This document shows positions 1-6,014 of a stretch of 6,084 nucleotides of DNA, piece by piece. The DNA lies in the NCBI GenBank assembly GCA_013697265.1, contig JACCXE010000121.1, positions 1 to 6,084 on the forward strand, read 5' to 3'. The notes under the pieces were generated by a model. That model had not been told where the DNA came from, searched no databases, and worked only from the letters and a program-made list of their open reading frames with translations. The stretch's first letter is position 1, and the number at the start of each line of letters is the position of its first letter. The stretch is from Actinomycetota bacterium. Its GTDB lineage: Bacteria; Actinomycetota; Acidimicrobiia; Acidimicrobiales; JACCXE01. The position numbers were made by a program, and so were the translations under genes.

Positions 1-358
1 ACGCGGACGCGAGTGGCTTGTCGTCGAAAAACGCGAACGCCTTCGACATCCGCACACCCAGTTCGGACTCGACAATCCGTTCGACGTCAGCGAACCCGAA
101 CGGGGCCACGTTGTCTTGCAGCCGACCCAGCGCGACGAGGTATTCGGGCGGGAGTAGATCGGCCCGGGTCGACAGAAGCTGTCCCAGCTTCACGAAGGTC
201 GGGCCCATGCTCTCAAGGTCGCGTGCGAGTTGCTCGGCGTCGTCTTTCGCATCGGGCTCGTCGGCGGCGCCGTCGAGCGCGGAGAGCCCCACGCGGGCGT
301 GCTTGACGAGAAGCAGGCCAAGGTCCTTGTAGCGGCCCAGCCGCGCCGGGCTCAGCAC
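1..358 (-). CDS. UbiB/ABC1 (AarF) family kinase-like protein, N-terminal part, truncated by window edge
   Basis: Reading the minus strand from a GTG at 358-356 gives 119 codons with no stop, running off the left edge. The protein begins VLSPARLGRYKDLGLLL. Around residues 50-70 it carries ESMGPTFVKLGQLLSTRADL, then LLPPEYLVALGRLQDNVAPF. The KLGQ at residues 57-60 matches the KxGQ motif of the N-terminal extension that defines the UbiB/ADCK atypical kinase family. The ATP-site and catalytic-loop motifs would lie beyond the window. Family members are linked to quinone biosynthesis or lipid homeostasis and are often membrane-associated; the role of this copy cannot be told. The start is chosen because AGGTGA (363-368) lies 4 bases upstream and the homologous block begins directly after it. 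The frame stays open further upstream, so a slightly longer protein is possible. Confidence 0.9.
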   Translation of the reverse strand, partial: MLSPARLGRYKDLGLLLVKHARVGLSALDGAADEPDAKDDAEQLARDLESMGPTFVKLGQLLSTRADLLPPEYLVALGRLQDNVAPFGFADVERIVESELGVRMSKAFAFFDDKPLASA

Positions 359-425
359 GCGTTCACCTGCGCGACAGCCGCGTAGCAATTCTGCACAGAG
401 CCTGCTTACCCACAAAAGACAATGG

Positions 426-440
426 CCTGCCAACCTGCCA
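426..440. repeat. short direct repeat, CCTGCCA twice
   Basis: CCTGCCA occurs at 426-432 and again at 434-440, separated by one A, in the 102-base gap between the lipoprotein stop and the UbiB start. An 8-base period does not match a helical turn, and no known operator resembles it. Apart from this repeat the gap holds the likely UbiB ribosome binding site and no convincing promoter or terminator. Confidence 0.3.
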
Positions 441-460
441 GACAAACGCCGACGAACGGG

Positions 461-1258
461 CTAGTTGCAGCCGTTGCCGCCGACTCCGGGCGGGTTCTTG
501 ATCGTCGGGTCGACAACCTCGATGTGCACGTGCGGCCATAAGGGCGCGGCGCCGTAGTCCTCCACCTGTGACTTGAACGGCAACCGCGTCGGGTGGGCGG
601 CGAGCGGGGTGACGCCGGCCTCGACGTGCTGACCGGTGAGCACGACCAAGCCTGTGATGTGCAACACCTTCACTTCCCACCCGGGATGCCCGTCGGGCTC
701 GATCACGGCATACGAGTCGGTGTACTTGCAATACAGCGTGTAGGTGCCGGCCCGTTTGACGGTGCCGGTCACCGGCACCCGCACCTCGCGGTCGGGTTCC
801 GACACGATGTCGGCTGCCGTTCGCCCCGGTGTGTTGCGGTCGCGGGTGGGCATGTCGAGCCACGCACCGGCATCCGACATCACCTCGAGGTCTCGGGCAC
901 CGAGCCGGTTCGACTCGTGGAAGCCGACGCGCTCGACCCGCTGCGCCGGGTAGTTCAAGGTGACGTCGCCGCCCGCGGTCAGGAACGGCCGGAAGCCGGT
1001 CTCGAGAACGCGCCGACGTGCGGCCGGTGCGGTTGGAGCAGGCGTCGGGACGGCCGTGGTGGTTGTCGTGGTGGTCGGCGGCGTCGTTGTCGGGGCCGCC
1101 GACGTCGTAGTGATAATCGCGTGCAACGCCGCAGTCTTCTCGCCGCCAACGCGTTCTCCCGTGCAGGCAGCCGTCACCAAACTGAAGCAGAGCAACGCGG
1201 CCGCGACGCTGCACGGTGGTCGGAGCTGCCCCATGGATGCCGAGGGTACCGACGTCAT
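461..1258 (-). CDS. putative lipoprotein with Thr/Pro linker and LytM/M23-like domain (altered metal site)
   Basis: 265 residues. The N-terminus is a lipoprotein-type signal: a hydrophobic run from about residue 17 ends in LVTAAC, giving Cys32 as the lipidated residue. Residues 50-79 are a Thr/Pro/Ala-rich tether. The C-terminal domain (about 85-265) has LytM/M23 landmarks: PVTGTVKRAG (162-171), a Y..LH element with His200, GQHVEAG (209-215), and PHVHIEV (242-248), which resembles the metal-binding HxH. The canonical HxxxD site appears as RTAAD (146-150), so the first zinc ligand looks replaced by Arg. A separate GFHESN sits at 112-117. Canonical M23 enzymes cut peptidoglycan crosslinks; degenerate ones act as binding or activator proteins. 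The mature part has only Cys177 and Cys264 besides the lipidated Cys, which could pair. Met9 is a plausible alternative start giving a more typical signal length; neither start has a clear ribosome binding site. Fold assignment is by motif only. Confidence 0.75.
   Translation of the reverse strand: MTSVPSASMGQLRPPCSVAAALLCFSLVTAACTGERVGGEKTAALHAIITTTSAAPTTTPPTTTTTTTAVPTPAPTAPAARRRVLETGFRPFLTAGGDVTLNYPAQRVERVGFHESNRLGARDLEVMSDAGAWLDMPTRDRNTPGRTAADIVSEPDREVRVPVTGTVKRAGTYTLYCKYTDSYAVIEPDGHPGWEVKVLHITGLVVLTGQHVEAGVTPLAAHPTRLPFKSQVEDYGAAPLWPHVHIEVVDPTIKNPPGVGGNGCN
1022..1111 (-). repeat. low-complexity Thr/Pro-coding tract in the lipoprotein linker
   Basis: These bases encode residues 50-79 of the lipoprotein, dominated by Thr, Pro and Ala, including a run of seven Thr (residues 62-68), mostly from ACC/ACG codons. 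It looks like a flexible spacer holding the globular domain away from the membrane anchor. Such tracts are prone to length variation between strains. Confidence 0.7.
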
Positions 1259-1300
1259 GGGCGAACGCGGCCGCGCCGACGAATCTTTTGAAGAAGGTGG

Positions 1301-1330
1301 TTGACGACTCGAACGCCCGTTCGATACAAT
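1301..1330 (+). promoter_or_regulatory. sigma70-type promoter of the HNH gene
   Basis: The -35 element is TTGACG (1301-1306) and the -10 element is TACAAT (1325-1330). Each matches the consensus at five of six positions, with an 18-base spacer. Transcription would start near 1337, giving a leader of about 45 bases before the GTG at 1383. It is the best promoter match I found in the window. Confidence 0.75.
1309..1324. promoter_or_regulatory. LexA operator (actinobacterial SOS box)
   Basis: TCGAACGCCCGTTCGA is a perfect inverted repeat. It fits the mycobacterial SOS-box consensus TCGAAC-N4-GTTCGA at all twelve specified positions. It fills the spacer between the -35 and -10 elements almost exactly, touching the -10, so bound LexA would block RNA polymerase. 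Cleavage of LexA after DNA damage should then induce the HNH gene. The match and position are seen directly; the regulation is inferred from the known mycobacterial LexA regulon. Confidence 0.88.
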
Positions 1331-1372
1331 TTACGCAGTCCTCCACTTCCCCGTGTGAGTTCGCCGTCGCCT

Positions 1373-1378
1373 GGGAGG
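1373..1378 (+). promoter_or_regulatory. ribosome binding site of the HNH gene
   Basis: GGGAGG lies 4 bases before the GTG at 1383-1385. This favours that GTG over the next in-frame ATG at 1404, which is 25 bases away. It is the clearest Shine-Dalgarno sequence in the window. Confidence 0.7.
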
Positions 1379-1382
1379 CACG

Positions 1383-2528
1383 GTGCTGGAAGTTCTTACC
1401 GAGATGCGTGCATCACTCGACGAGTTGTTGCGCGCGCTCGAACCGTCGAGATTGCCCACGCGCGACGCGGCTGCGGTGTTGAAGGCAGCGTCCGCCATCG
1501 AACGACGGGCCGCCATTATCAAGACGCTCGTCGCCGCCCGCGCCGCCGAGAGCGACGAGTGGGCGAACGCCGGTCATCGGTCCCCCGAGTCGTGGCTCGG
1601 CGCTGTGACCGGGTCCGGGTTCGGCGAGGCGGCGGCCACGTTGACCGCGTCCAACCGTCTCGACGATTTGCCCGGTGTTGGCGAGGCGGCGCGCAATGGC
1701 GAATTGTCCGGTCCGCAACTCCGCGAGCTCGGCGCGGCCGCCACCGAAGACAACGAGGAAGAGTTGCTCGACGCAGCCAAGAAAGGCAGCGTCGATCAGC
1801 TACGCAAGAAGTGTGCGCGTGCGAAGGCGGCGAAGCGAACCGATGACAACGAGCGCAGGCGGCGCGACCGCATCCACAACGAGCGCTACTTCAGGTCGTG
1901 GACCGACAGCGACGGCGCCTACCGATTTGAGGGCAAGGCCACGGCGGCGGCCGGTGCGCGAATCGAAGCCGCACTCGGCGTCGTGGCTGATCGCGTGTTC
2001 AAGGCGGCCTGGAAAGAGGGCCGGCGAGAACGGCTCGGCGCGTATCAACTCGACGCGCTGGTCGAACTGTTGACTACCGGCGGCGCCCGCAGCGTCACAC
2101 AGGTCGTGATCCGGGTCGATGTGTCGAGGCTGGCGGGCGGTGAGGGTTCGTGTGAAACGTCTGCCGGGTCCGTTCCTGTCAACGACGCGATCGGGGCGAT
2201 CCTCGCTGGCGCGTTCACGAAGATCGTGTTGCGCGATGGCGTCGACGTGACGAAGGTCAGCCACCACCGAAGACACCTTCCAGCGGAGGTGCGAACCGCG
2301 GTGATTGAACGGGACGGATACGGGTGCGTGCGTCCCGGATGTGGCGCTACGCAGCGACTGCAAACCCACCACTACAAGATCGACTTCGGCGACAACGGGC
2401 CGACCGCGTATTGGAACCTGGCCACGCTTTGCCGGCACGACCACGACCTGATCACGAACCATGGGCATCTGCTCGCAGGCGGGCCGGGCAACTGGCGCTG
2501 GATCGCACCGGCGCGGTCTGCGGCATGA
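1383..2528 (+). CDS. DUF222 / 13E12-type HNH endonuclease domain protein, SOS-controlled
   Basis: 381 residues, starting at GTG. The N-terminal two thirds is DUF222-like: helical and charged, with AGHRSPESWLGAVTG (63-77), NGELSGPQ (105-112), a very basic stretch (about 141-168) and a following DGAYRFEGKATA (177-188). The C-terminus is an HNH nuclease domain: VIERDGYGC (307-315), Cys315 and Cys320, His329-His330, Asn345 in YWNLATLC, Cys350, and His354 in RHDHDLI. The three catalytic HNH positions are present, as are Cys residues suited to a structural zinc. Length and architecture match the full-length family, so it appears intact. These proteins are numerous in actinobacteria (13E12 repeat family of mycobacteria), presumed DNA-acting, with biological role unresolved. 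A LexA box in its own promoter supports a DNA-damage-related function or a mobile-like lifestyle. The family call is firm; nuclease activity is inferred. Confidence 0.93.
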   Translation: MLEVLTEMRASLDELLRALEPSRLPTRDAAAVLKAASAIERRAAIIKTLVAARAAESDEWANAGHRSPESWLGAVTGSGFGEAAATLTASNRLDDLPGVGEAARNGELSGPQLRELGAAATEDNEEELLDAAKKGSVDQLRKKCARAKAAKRTDDNERRRRDRIHNERYFRSWTDSDGAYRFEGKATAAAGARIEAALGVVADRVFKAAWKEGRRERLGAYQLDALVELLTTGGARSVTQVVIRVDVSRLAGGEGSCETSAGSVPVNDAIGAILAGAFTKIVLRDGVDVTKVSHHRRHLPAEVRTAVIERDGYGCVRPGCGATQRLQTHHYKIDFGDNGPTAYWNLATLCRHDHDLITNHGHLLAGGPGNWRWIAPARSAA

Positions 2529-2565
2529 CCGTGCGCTGCGTGCCGGACTGCCATCATCTGCGCCA

Positions 2566-3594
2566 ATGCGTATTGCTGTGATCTCGCCACCCTGGGCCCC
2601 CGTGCCTCCCGTGCTCTACGGCGGCATCGAGTTGGTCGTGGACCGGCTCGCGGTCGGTTTCCAAGACGCGGGCCATGAGGTGCTGCTATTCGCCACCGGC
2701 GATTCGACGTGCGCAGTTCCGACCCAGTTCGTGCTCGAGAAGTCCGAAGGCATGCGTATCGGCATGGCCGTGCCCGAACAGCGTCACGTACTGGCGGCGT
2801 ATGAGGCGATTACGTCGTGGGGCGCCGACGTCGTGCACGACCACTCGATCATCGGTCCCTTCCACGCCGCCGATCGCTACCCCGACCTCCCCGTAGCGAC
2901 CACGATCCACGGCCCGTTCAACGAAGAGCTGACCGACCTATACGAACGCCTGAATGCGAGCGACACGCCCATCATCGCCATCTCACGTGCGCAGGCCGCG
3001 AGCGCCCCTACCGTCACCTGCGAACGCGTCATCCATCACGGCATCGATGCCGAAGATTTCCCGGTCGGCGATGGCGGGGGCGGCTACTGCCTGTTCCTCG
3101 GTCGGATGTCGCCCGACAAGGGTCCGCACCGCGCCATCGCTGCCGCGAAAGCGGCCGGAGTGCCGCTGCTCATGGCGGCCAAGATGCGCGAGGCCTGGGA
3201 GCACGCGTACTTCAACGAGCTCGTGGCGCCCCATCTCGACGACAAGATCAGGTATTTGGGCGAGGTGCCCCACGAAGAGAAGCTGGCGCTGCTAGCGGGC
3301 GCAACCGCGTTGCTCAACCCGATCAGGTGGAACGAACCGTTCGGCCTCGTGATGATCGAAGCGCTGGCCTGCGGCACGCCGGTGCTGGCGTTCGCTGAAG
3401 GCGCGGCGCCCGAGATCGTGCGGGACGGCGAAACCGGGTTCCTGTGCGCCGATGAAGAGGCGATGGCAGCCGACATCGCCCGCGCTGGCGACCTCGATCG
3501 TGTCGCCTGCCGGGCCGCGGTCGAGACGTACTTCTCGACCAAGCGCATAGTCGACGAGCACATCGAGCTGTTCGAAAAGATGATCGGCGCCTAG
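2566..3594 (+). CDS. GT4-family (GT-B fold) glycosyltransferase
   Basis: 342 residues. The start is placed at ATG 2566 because the protein then opens with MRIAVISPPWAPVPPVLYGG, the usual first beta strand and glycine-rich loop of GT4 enzymes (YGGIE at 18-22). An ATG at 2461 would add 35 residues overlapping the HNH gene. Other landmarks: HDHS at 91-94, TTIHGPF at 112-118, a nucleotide-sugar-domain start LFLGRMSPDKG at 176-186, and the EX7E motif EPFGLVMIE (Glu257 and Glu265), which contacts the sugar-nucleotide donor. These enzymes are retaining and cytoplasmic or membrane-peripheral. The acceptor and donor cannot be read from sequence. It begins 37 bases after the HNH stop and ends 4 bases before the VOC gene; I see no promoter or Shine-Dalgarno sequence of its own. 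Length is normal to slightly short for the family. Confidence 0.92.
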   Translation: MRIAVISPPWAPVPPVLYGGIELVVDRLAVGFQDAGHEVLLFATGDSTCAVPTQFVLEKSEGMRIGMAVPEQRHVLAAYEAITSWGADVVHDHSIIGPFHAADRYPDLPVATTIHGPFNEELTDLYERLNASDTPIIAISRAQAASAPTVTCERVIHHGIDAEDFPVGDGGGGYCLFLGRMSPDKGPHRAIAAAKAAGVPLLMAAKMREAWEHAYFNELVAPHLDDKIRYLGEVPHEEKLALLAGATALLNPIRWNEPFGLVMIEALACGTPVLAFAEGAAPEIVRDGETGFLCADEEAMAADIARAGDLDRVACRAAVETYFSTKRIVDEHIELFEKMIGA

Positions 3595-3598
3595 CTGC

Positions 3599-4393
3599 AT
3601 GAGGTCTGGGTCGTATCTCGATCATCTCGCCGTGGCGTCCGAGGCCTGGGGCGAGTTGTGGCCGCGCTACCGCGGCGAGTTGGGCGGCACGTGGGTGTCG
3701 GGCGACGAGGACGGTCCGGGGTTCGCTCCGGCCCAGGTTCGTTACGCGAACAACATGAAGATCGAGGTGCTGATGCCGCACCGACCCGAGCAAAACGACT
3801 TCCTGCGGCGGTTCCTCGATCGCCGCGGCCCCGGGCCCCATCACGTCACGTTCAAGGTGCCGAGCCTCACCGCCGCGATCGGCAATGTCGAAACCGCGGG
3901 TTACCGCCCGGTCGGCGTCGACCTGCGCGACCCGACGTGGCAAGAAGCCTTCATTCACCCGAAGGACGGTCCCGGAATCGTGGTGCAACTGGCCGAGGCG
4001 CCCGTCGAGTGGAGTTCGCCGCCGCCGTCGGCCTTTCCGCCGGCCAACGTCACGCCACCGGCATCGTTCGACTACATCGGCCTCGCCGTCGCGGATCTGG
4101 CCCGCGCAACCGAACTCTTTGTCGACCTGCTCGACGGCGAGCAGACGTCGGCTGGCCGCGACGACCTGTTCGCGGCTGACTACGTCGAACTGGGCTGGTC
4201 GAGCGGCGGACGCATTCGGCTGTTCACCGCTTCGCAATGGATCGCCGAAGGAGCAAACGGTGCGATGCACCACGCCGCGTTCACGGTGCCCGACGCGTCG
4301 GCGATCGCCGATGCCATGCCGCTCGACGACGGCCGCTTCGAGGTGGCACCCGAGAATAACTTCGGCGTGCGTCTTGTTCTCGCAACCGCCTAG
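3599..4393 (+). CDS. two-domain VOC (glyoxalase/bleomycin-resistance/methylmalonyl-CoA epimerase-like) protein
   Basis: 264 residues in two similar halves. The first (about 5-133) resembles methylmalonyl-CoA epimerase: YLDHLAVA with His9, MKIEVLMP with Glu56, RRGPGPHHVTFKV with His81-82, AFIHPKDGPG at 117-126 and GIVVQLAE ending the last strand. The fourth metal position, usually Glu in this strand, appears to be Gln130. The second half (about 157-264) repeats the pattern as FDYIGLAV, HHAAFTV (224-230) and VRLVLATA, but the first His is Tyr159 and the final Glu is absent, so this half probably does not bind metal. The substrate is unknown. The gene starts 4 bases after the glycosyltransferase stop with no clear ribosome binding site, suggesting translational coupling. 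Its stop overlaps the stop of the converging channel gene. Confidence 0.87.
   Translation: MRSGSYLDHLAVASEAWGELWPRYRGELGGTWVSGDEDGPGFAPAQVRYANNMKIEVLMPHRPEQNDFLRRFLDRRGPGPHHVTFKVPSLTAAIGNVETAGYRPVGVDLRDPTWQEAFIHPKDGPGIVVQLAEAPVEWSSPPPSAFPPANVTPPASFDYIGLAVADLARATELFVDLLDGEQTSAGRDDLFAADYVELGWSSGGRIRLFTASQWIAEGANGAMHHAAFTVPDASAIADAMPLDDGRFEVAPENNFGVRLVLATA
4390..4393. other. convergent overlap: two stop codons in one CTAG
   Basis: The plus-strand VOC gene ends with TAG at 4391-4393. The minus-strand channel gene ends with TAG read from 4392 to 4390. Both stops sit in the palindrome CTAG, so the genes overlap by 4 bases and no room remains for an intergenic terminator. Confidence 0.9.
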
Positions 4394-5271
4394 TTAGGCG
4401 TTCGCCGCCGCGGTGCGCGCGCATCGCGCTGGAGGCGGTCGGCCACCCGTTGACGAAGCTCGCGCGCCACTTTGTATTGCTCGCCAGGCGCTGTCGGCGC
4501 CGTGATCCGCACCGTGGGCCCGTCGACGGCAGACAGGTTCTGCACGCCGAGTACCACCGGGGTGTCGATGAGGTGATCGGCCCACTCAGTGGCGAACCGG
4601 TCGACTTCGGCGTGAATCGACTTGAGGCTGCGGGCCACGTCACCGTCTTTGCCCAGAGGCACGTCGACCAGGGCCCGACTGAACTCCATCGACGCGTTGC
4701 CGACGCGGCGCACCTCACCGTTGGGCACGAACCACACCGTTCCGTCCGCGCCGCGCAGCCGCGTCGTGCGCAGGTTCAGTTCCTCGACCACCCCGACGGC
4801 GTCATTGCCGAGGTCGATCGTGTCGCCCACACCAAACTGGTCCTCTAAGAGAATGAACAGGCCGGCCAGGAAGTCCTTCACGAGGCTCTGGGCGCCGAAG
4901 CCGATGGCGACGCCGGCAATGCCCGCTCCCGCGATCAAGGGGGCGAGGTTGAGCCCCAGTTGTCCAAGCGCCATCAGCGCGGCGATAGCAAAGATGGCGA
5001 GACGCACCAGGCTGCTCATGACGTCGGCGACCGTGCCGCCCCGTTGCGATGCGCGCGGCGAAGCAGCCCGCACTGGCGACCGGCGTTGCGCGGTGCCGAC
5101 CACGCGGCGGATCGCTCGGGTGGCCAGCCGACCGAGCACTACCGCGAGCACGAGGATGAGCACGATCTTCAGGGGCCGCACCAACAAGAACTCGCCCGTC
5201 GACGCTTGGAACCTCGACAGGCCGAGCTTGATGAGCAGTTCGTAGATGTAGCCGTGTGGATCGTTGTTCAC
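4390..5271 (-). CDS. small-conductance mechanosensitive ion channel, MscS family
   Basis: 293 residues. Hydrophobic segments lie at about 28-47, 86-107 and 110-145. The last contains the MscS pore-helix signature: PLIAGAGIAGVAIGFGAQSL (111-130), then KDFLAGLFILLEDQFGVGDT (132-151), rich in the Gly/Ala pairs that pack the pore. The beta domain follows (GVVEELNLRTTRLR, 160-173; FVPNGEV, 181-187) and then a cytoplasmic alpha/beta domain. A basic, flexible stretch lies at 55-78. Members form heptameric inner-membrane channels that release solutes on hypo-osmotic shock. The start is a GTG at 5271-5269, 12 bases after the acetyltransferase stop, with no Shine-Dalgarno sequence; no alternative start lies between. 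Likely co-transcribed with the acetyltransferase upstream. Family assignment is firm; gating and ion preference are not readable. Confidence 0.94.
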   Translation of the reverse strand: MNNDPHGYIYELLIKLGLSRFQASTGEFLLVRPLKIVLILVLAVVLGRLATRAIRRVVGTAQRRSPVRAASPRASQRGGTVADVMSSLVRLAIFAIAALMALGQLGLNLAPLIAGAGIAGVAIGFGAQSLVKDFLAGLFILLEDQFGVGDTIDLGNDAVGVVEELNLRTTRLRGADGTVWFVPNGEVRRVGNASMEFSRALVDVPLGKDGDVARSLKSIHAEVDRFATEWADHLIDTPVVLGVQNLSAVDGPTVRITAPTAPGEQYKVARELRQRVADRLQRDARAPRRRTPN

Positions 5272-5283
5272 GCGGCGCCGATG

Positions 5284-5961
5284 TTAGGAGGCGGCTTTGT
5301 CCTCGGACGCGATCAGCATGTCGATGCAGCCGTCGAGGCCGACGATCTCGATGTCGTCACGGCGCCGCTTTTCCCACTCGGCTCGGGTGAGCAGCAGCCG
5401 GATGAGCCGGTCGGGCTCGCCCCGGCGCAGCATCAGGTCCTCGCCGTTCTCCGCATAGCCAAGCGACCGCGACACGCCGTGAGACGGACCGTTGTCGTGC
5501 CAGGCCCCGCTGACGCAGCGAACGGCGCCGAGGCCTTCGAACAGCAGGTGGAGAATCGCGGCGCGCATTTCCTTGCCGATGCCGCGGCCGTGGAACTCGA
5601 GGCCGAGCCACGAACCGGTGCCGGCCACGCGGAGCTTGGCGAAGTCTTGGGCGTTGGCGTCTTGGACCCCGGCCAATTCGTCGTCGACGAACACGGCCAT
5701 GGGCAGGTTCCAGCTATTGGCCGACAGATTGGCCCGCGAACCCCAGTAGTGCTTGAGCGCTTCACGCTCGAAGGCCGGCGACTCCTGGTCGGTCCACGCA
5801 ATGCTGAAGGGCATAGATGCCGGATCGTGCACGCCCTTGCGGGCCAGGGCGGTCAATCCCATGAAGGCGGCCTCGTCCGGATACCGCAGTTCGATGCGGG
5901 GGGTACGGACCGAAAGTTGGAATAAGGGCCAATACGCGGCCGCGTCGTCAAGCTGTGCCAT
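5284..5961 (-). CDS. GNAT-family N-acetyltransferase (RimJ/RimL-like)
   Basis: 225 residues, ATG start. The acetyl-CoA-binding motif A is visible as WLGLEFHGRGIGKEMRAAIL (118-137); HGRGIG takes the place of the usual Q/RxxGxG/A pyrophosphate loop. Downstream, HDNGPSHGVSRSLGY (155-169) is the typical N-x-x-S...LGY segment of the RimJ/RimL-type group. An early segment, IELRYPDEAAFMGL (23-36), is the common first strand and helix. The C-terminus (about 185-225) is a longer tail than in minimal GNATs. The substrate, protein N-terminus or small molecule, is not determined. It is first of a two-gene unit with the MscS gene and divergent from the gene at 6015. No good Shine-Dalgarno sequence precedes the ATG. 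Confidence 0.9.
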   Translation of the reverse strand: MAQLDDAAAYWPLFQLSVRTPRIELRYPDEAAFMGLTALARKGVHDPASMPFSIAWTDQESPAFEREALKHYWGSRANLSANSWNLPMAVFVDDELAGVQDANAQDFAKLRVAGTGSWLGLEFHGRGIGKEMRAAILHLLFEGLGAVRCVSGAWHDNGPSHGVSRSLGYAENGEDLMLRRGEPDRLIRLLLTRAEWEKRRRDDIEIVGLDGCIDMLIASEDKAAS

Positions 5962-5968
5962 CCCTAAT

Positions 5969-5982
5969 CGTGGCGCGCCACG
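5969..5982. promoter_or_regulatory. 14-bp perfect palindrome between divergent genes, possible operator
   Basis: CGTGGCGCGCCACG reads the same on both strands. It sits in the 53-base gap between the acetyltransferase start and the gene at 6015, a usual position for a shared regulator site. No named regulator is recognised. High GC raises the chance of random palindromes, so this is tentative. Confidence 0.35.
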
Positions 5983-6002
5983 GTGTTTTCGGGCACGTGA
6001 TT

Positions 6003-6008
6003 TACGAT
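6003..6008 (+). promoter_or_regulatory. possible -10 element for a leaderless transcript
   Basis: TACGAT fits the actinobacterial TANNNT pattern and ends 6 bases before the ATG at 6015. A transcript would then begin at or next to the start codon, without a leader. No convincing -35 is visible, which is common for such promoters. Assignment rests on spacing only. Confidence 0.35.
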
Positions 6009-6014
6009 GAGCGA

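Noticed and set aside
359..460. Possible minus-strand promoter for the UbiB gene
   Set aside because: The best pair, TTGTGG and AGAATT with a 17-base gap, matches only three and two of six consensus positions, which is too weak to report as a feature.
593..1291. 232-codon open frame on the plus strand opposite the lipoprotein gene
   Set aside because: The translation is Gly/Arg/His-rich with no recognisable domain. The minus-strand frame has a lipoprotein signal and LytM-like motifs, so this is its antisense shadow.
1258..1300. AAGATT as a minus-strand -10 element for the lipoprotein gene
   Set aside because: It matches about half the consensus and has no acceptable -35 at normal spacing.
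363..1346. 327-codon minus-strand frame overlapping the lipoprotein gene
   Set aside because: It is a shifted reading of the same strand, rich in Arg/His with no signal peptide or motif. It also crosses the SOS promoter region.
1383..2528. The HNH gene as part of a mobile intron, homing element or transposon
   Set aside because: There are no terminal repeats, target duplications, reverse transcriptase or intron-like structure around it. The gene is complete with its own promoter.
2461..2565. Upstream ATG at 2461 as the glycosyltransferase start
   Set aside because: The extra 35 residues are Arg/Gly-rich, overlap the HNH gene and precede the normal GT4 opening MRIAVISPPW, so the start at 2566 is preferred.
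3323..4273. 316-codon minus-strand frame across the glycosyltransferase end and VOC gene
   Set aside because: It is long only because high GC makes stops rare. It has low-complexity Arg-rich content and conflicts with two well-supported plus-strand genes.
4960..5925. 321-codon plus-strand frame opposite the channel and acetyltransferase genes
   Set aside because: It spans two genes with clear family signatures on the minus strand and shows no domain of its own.
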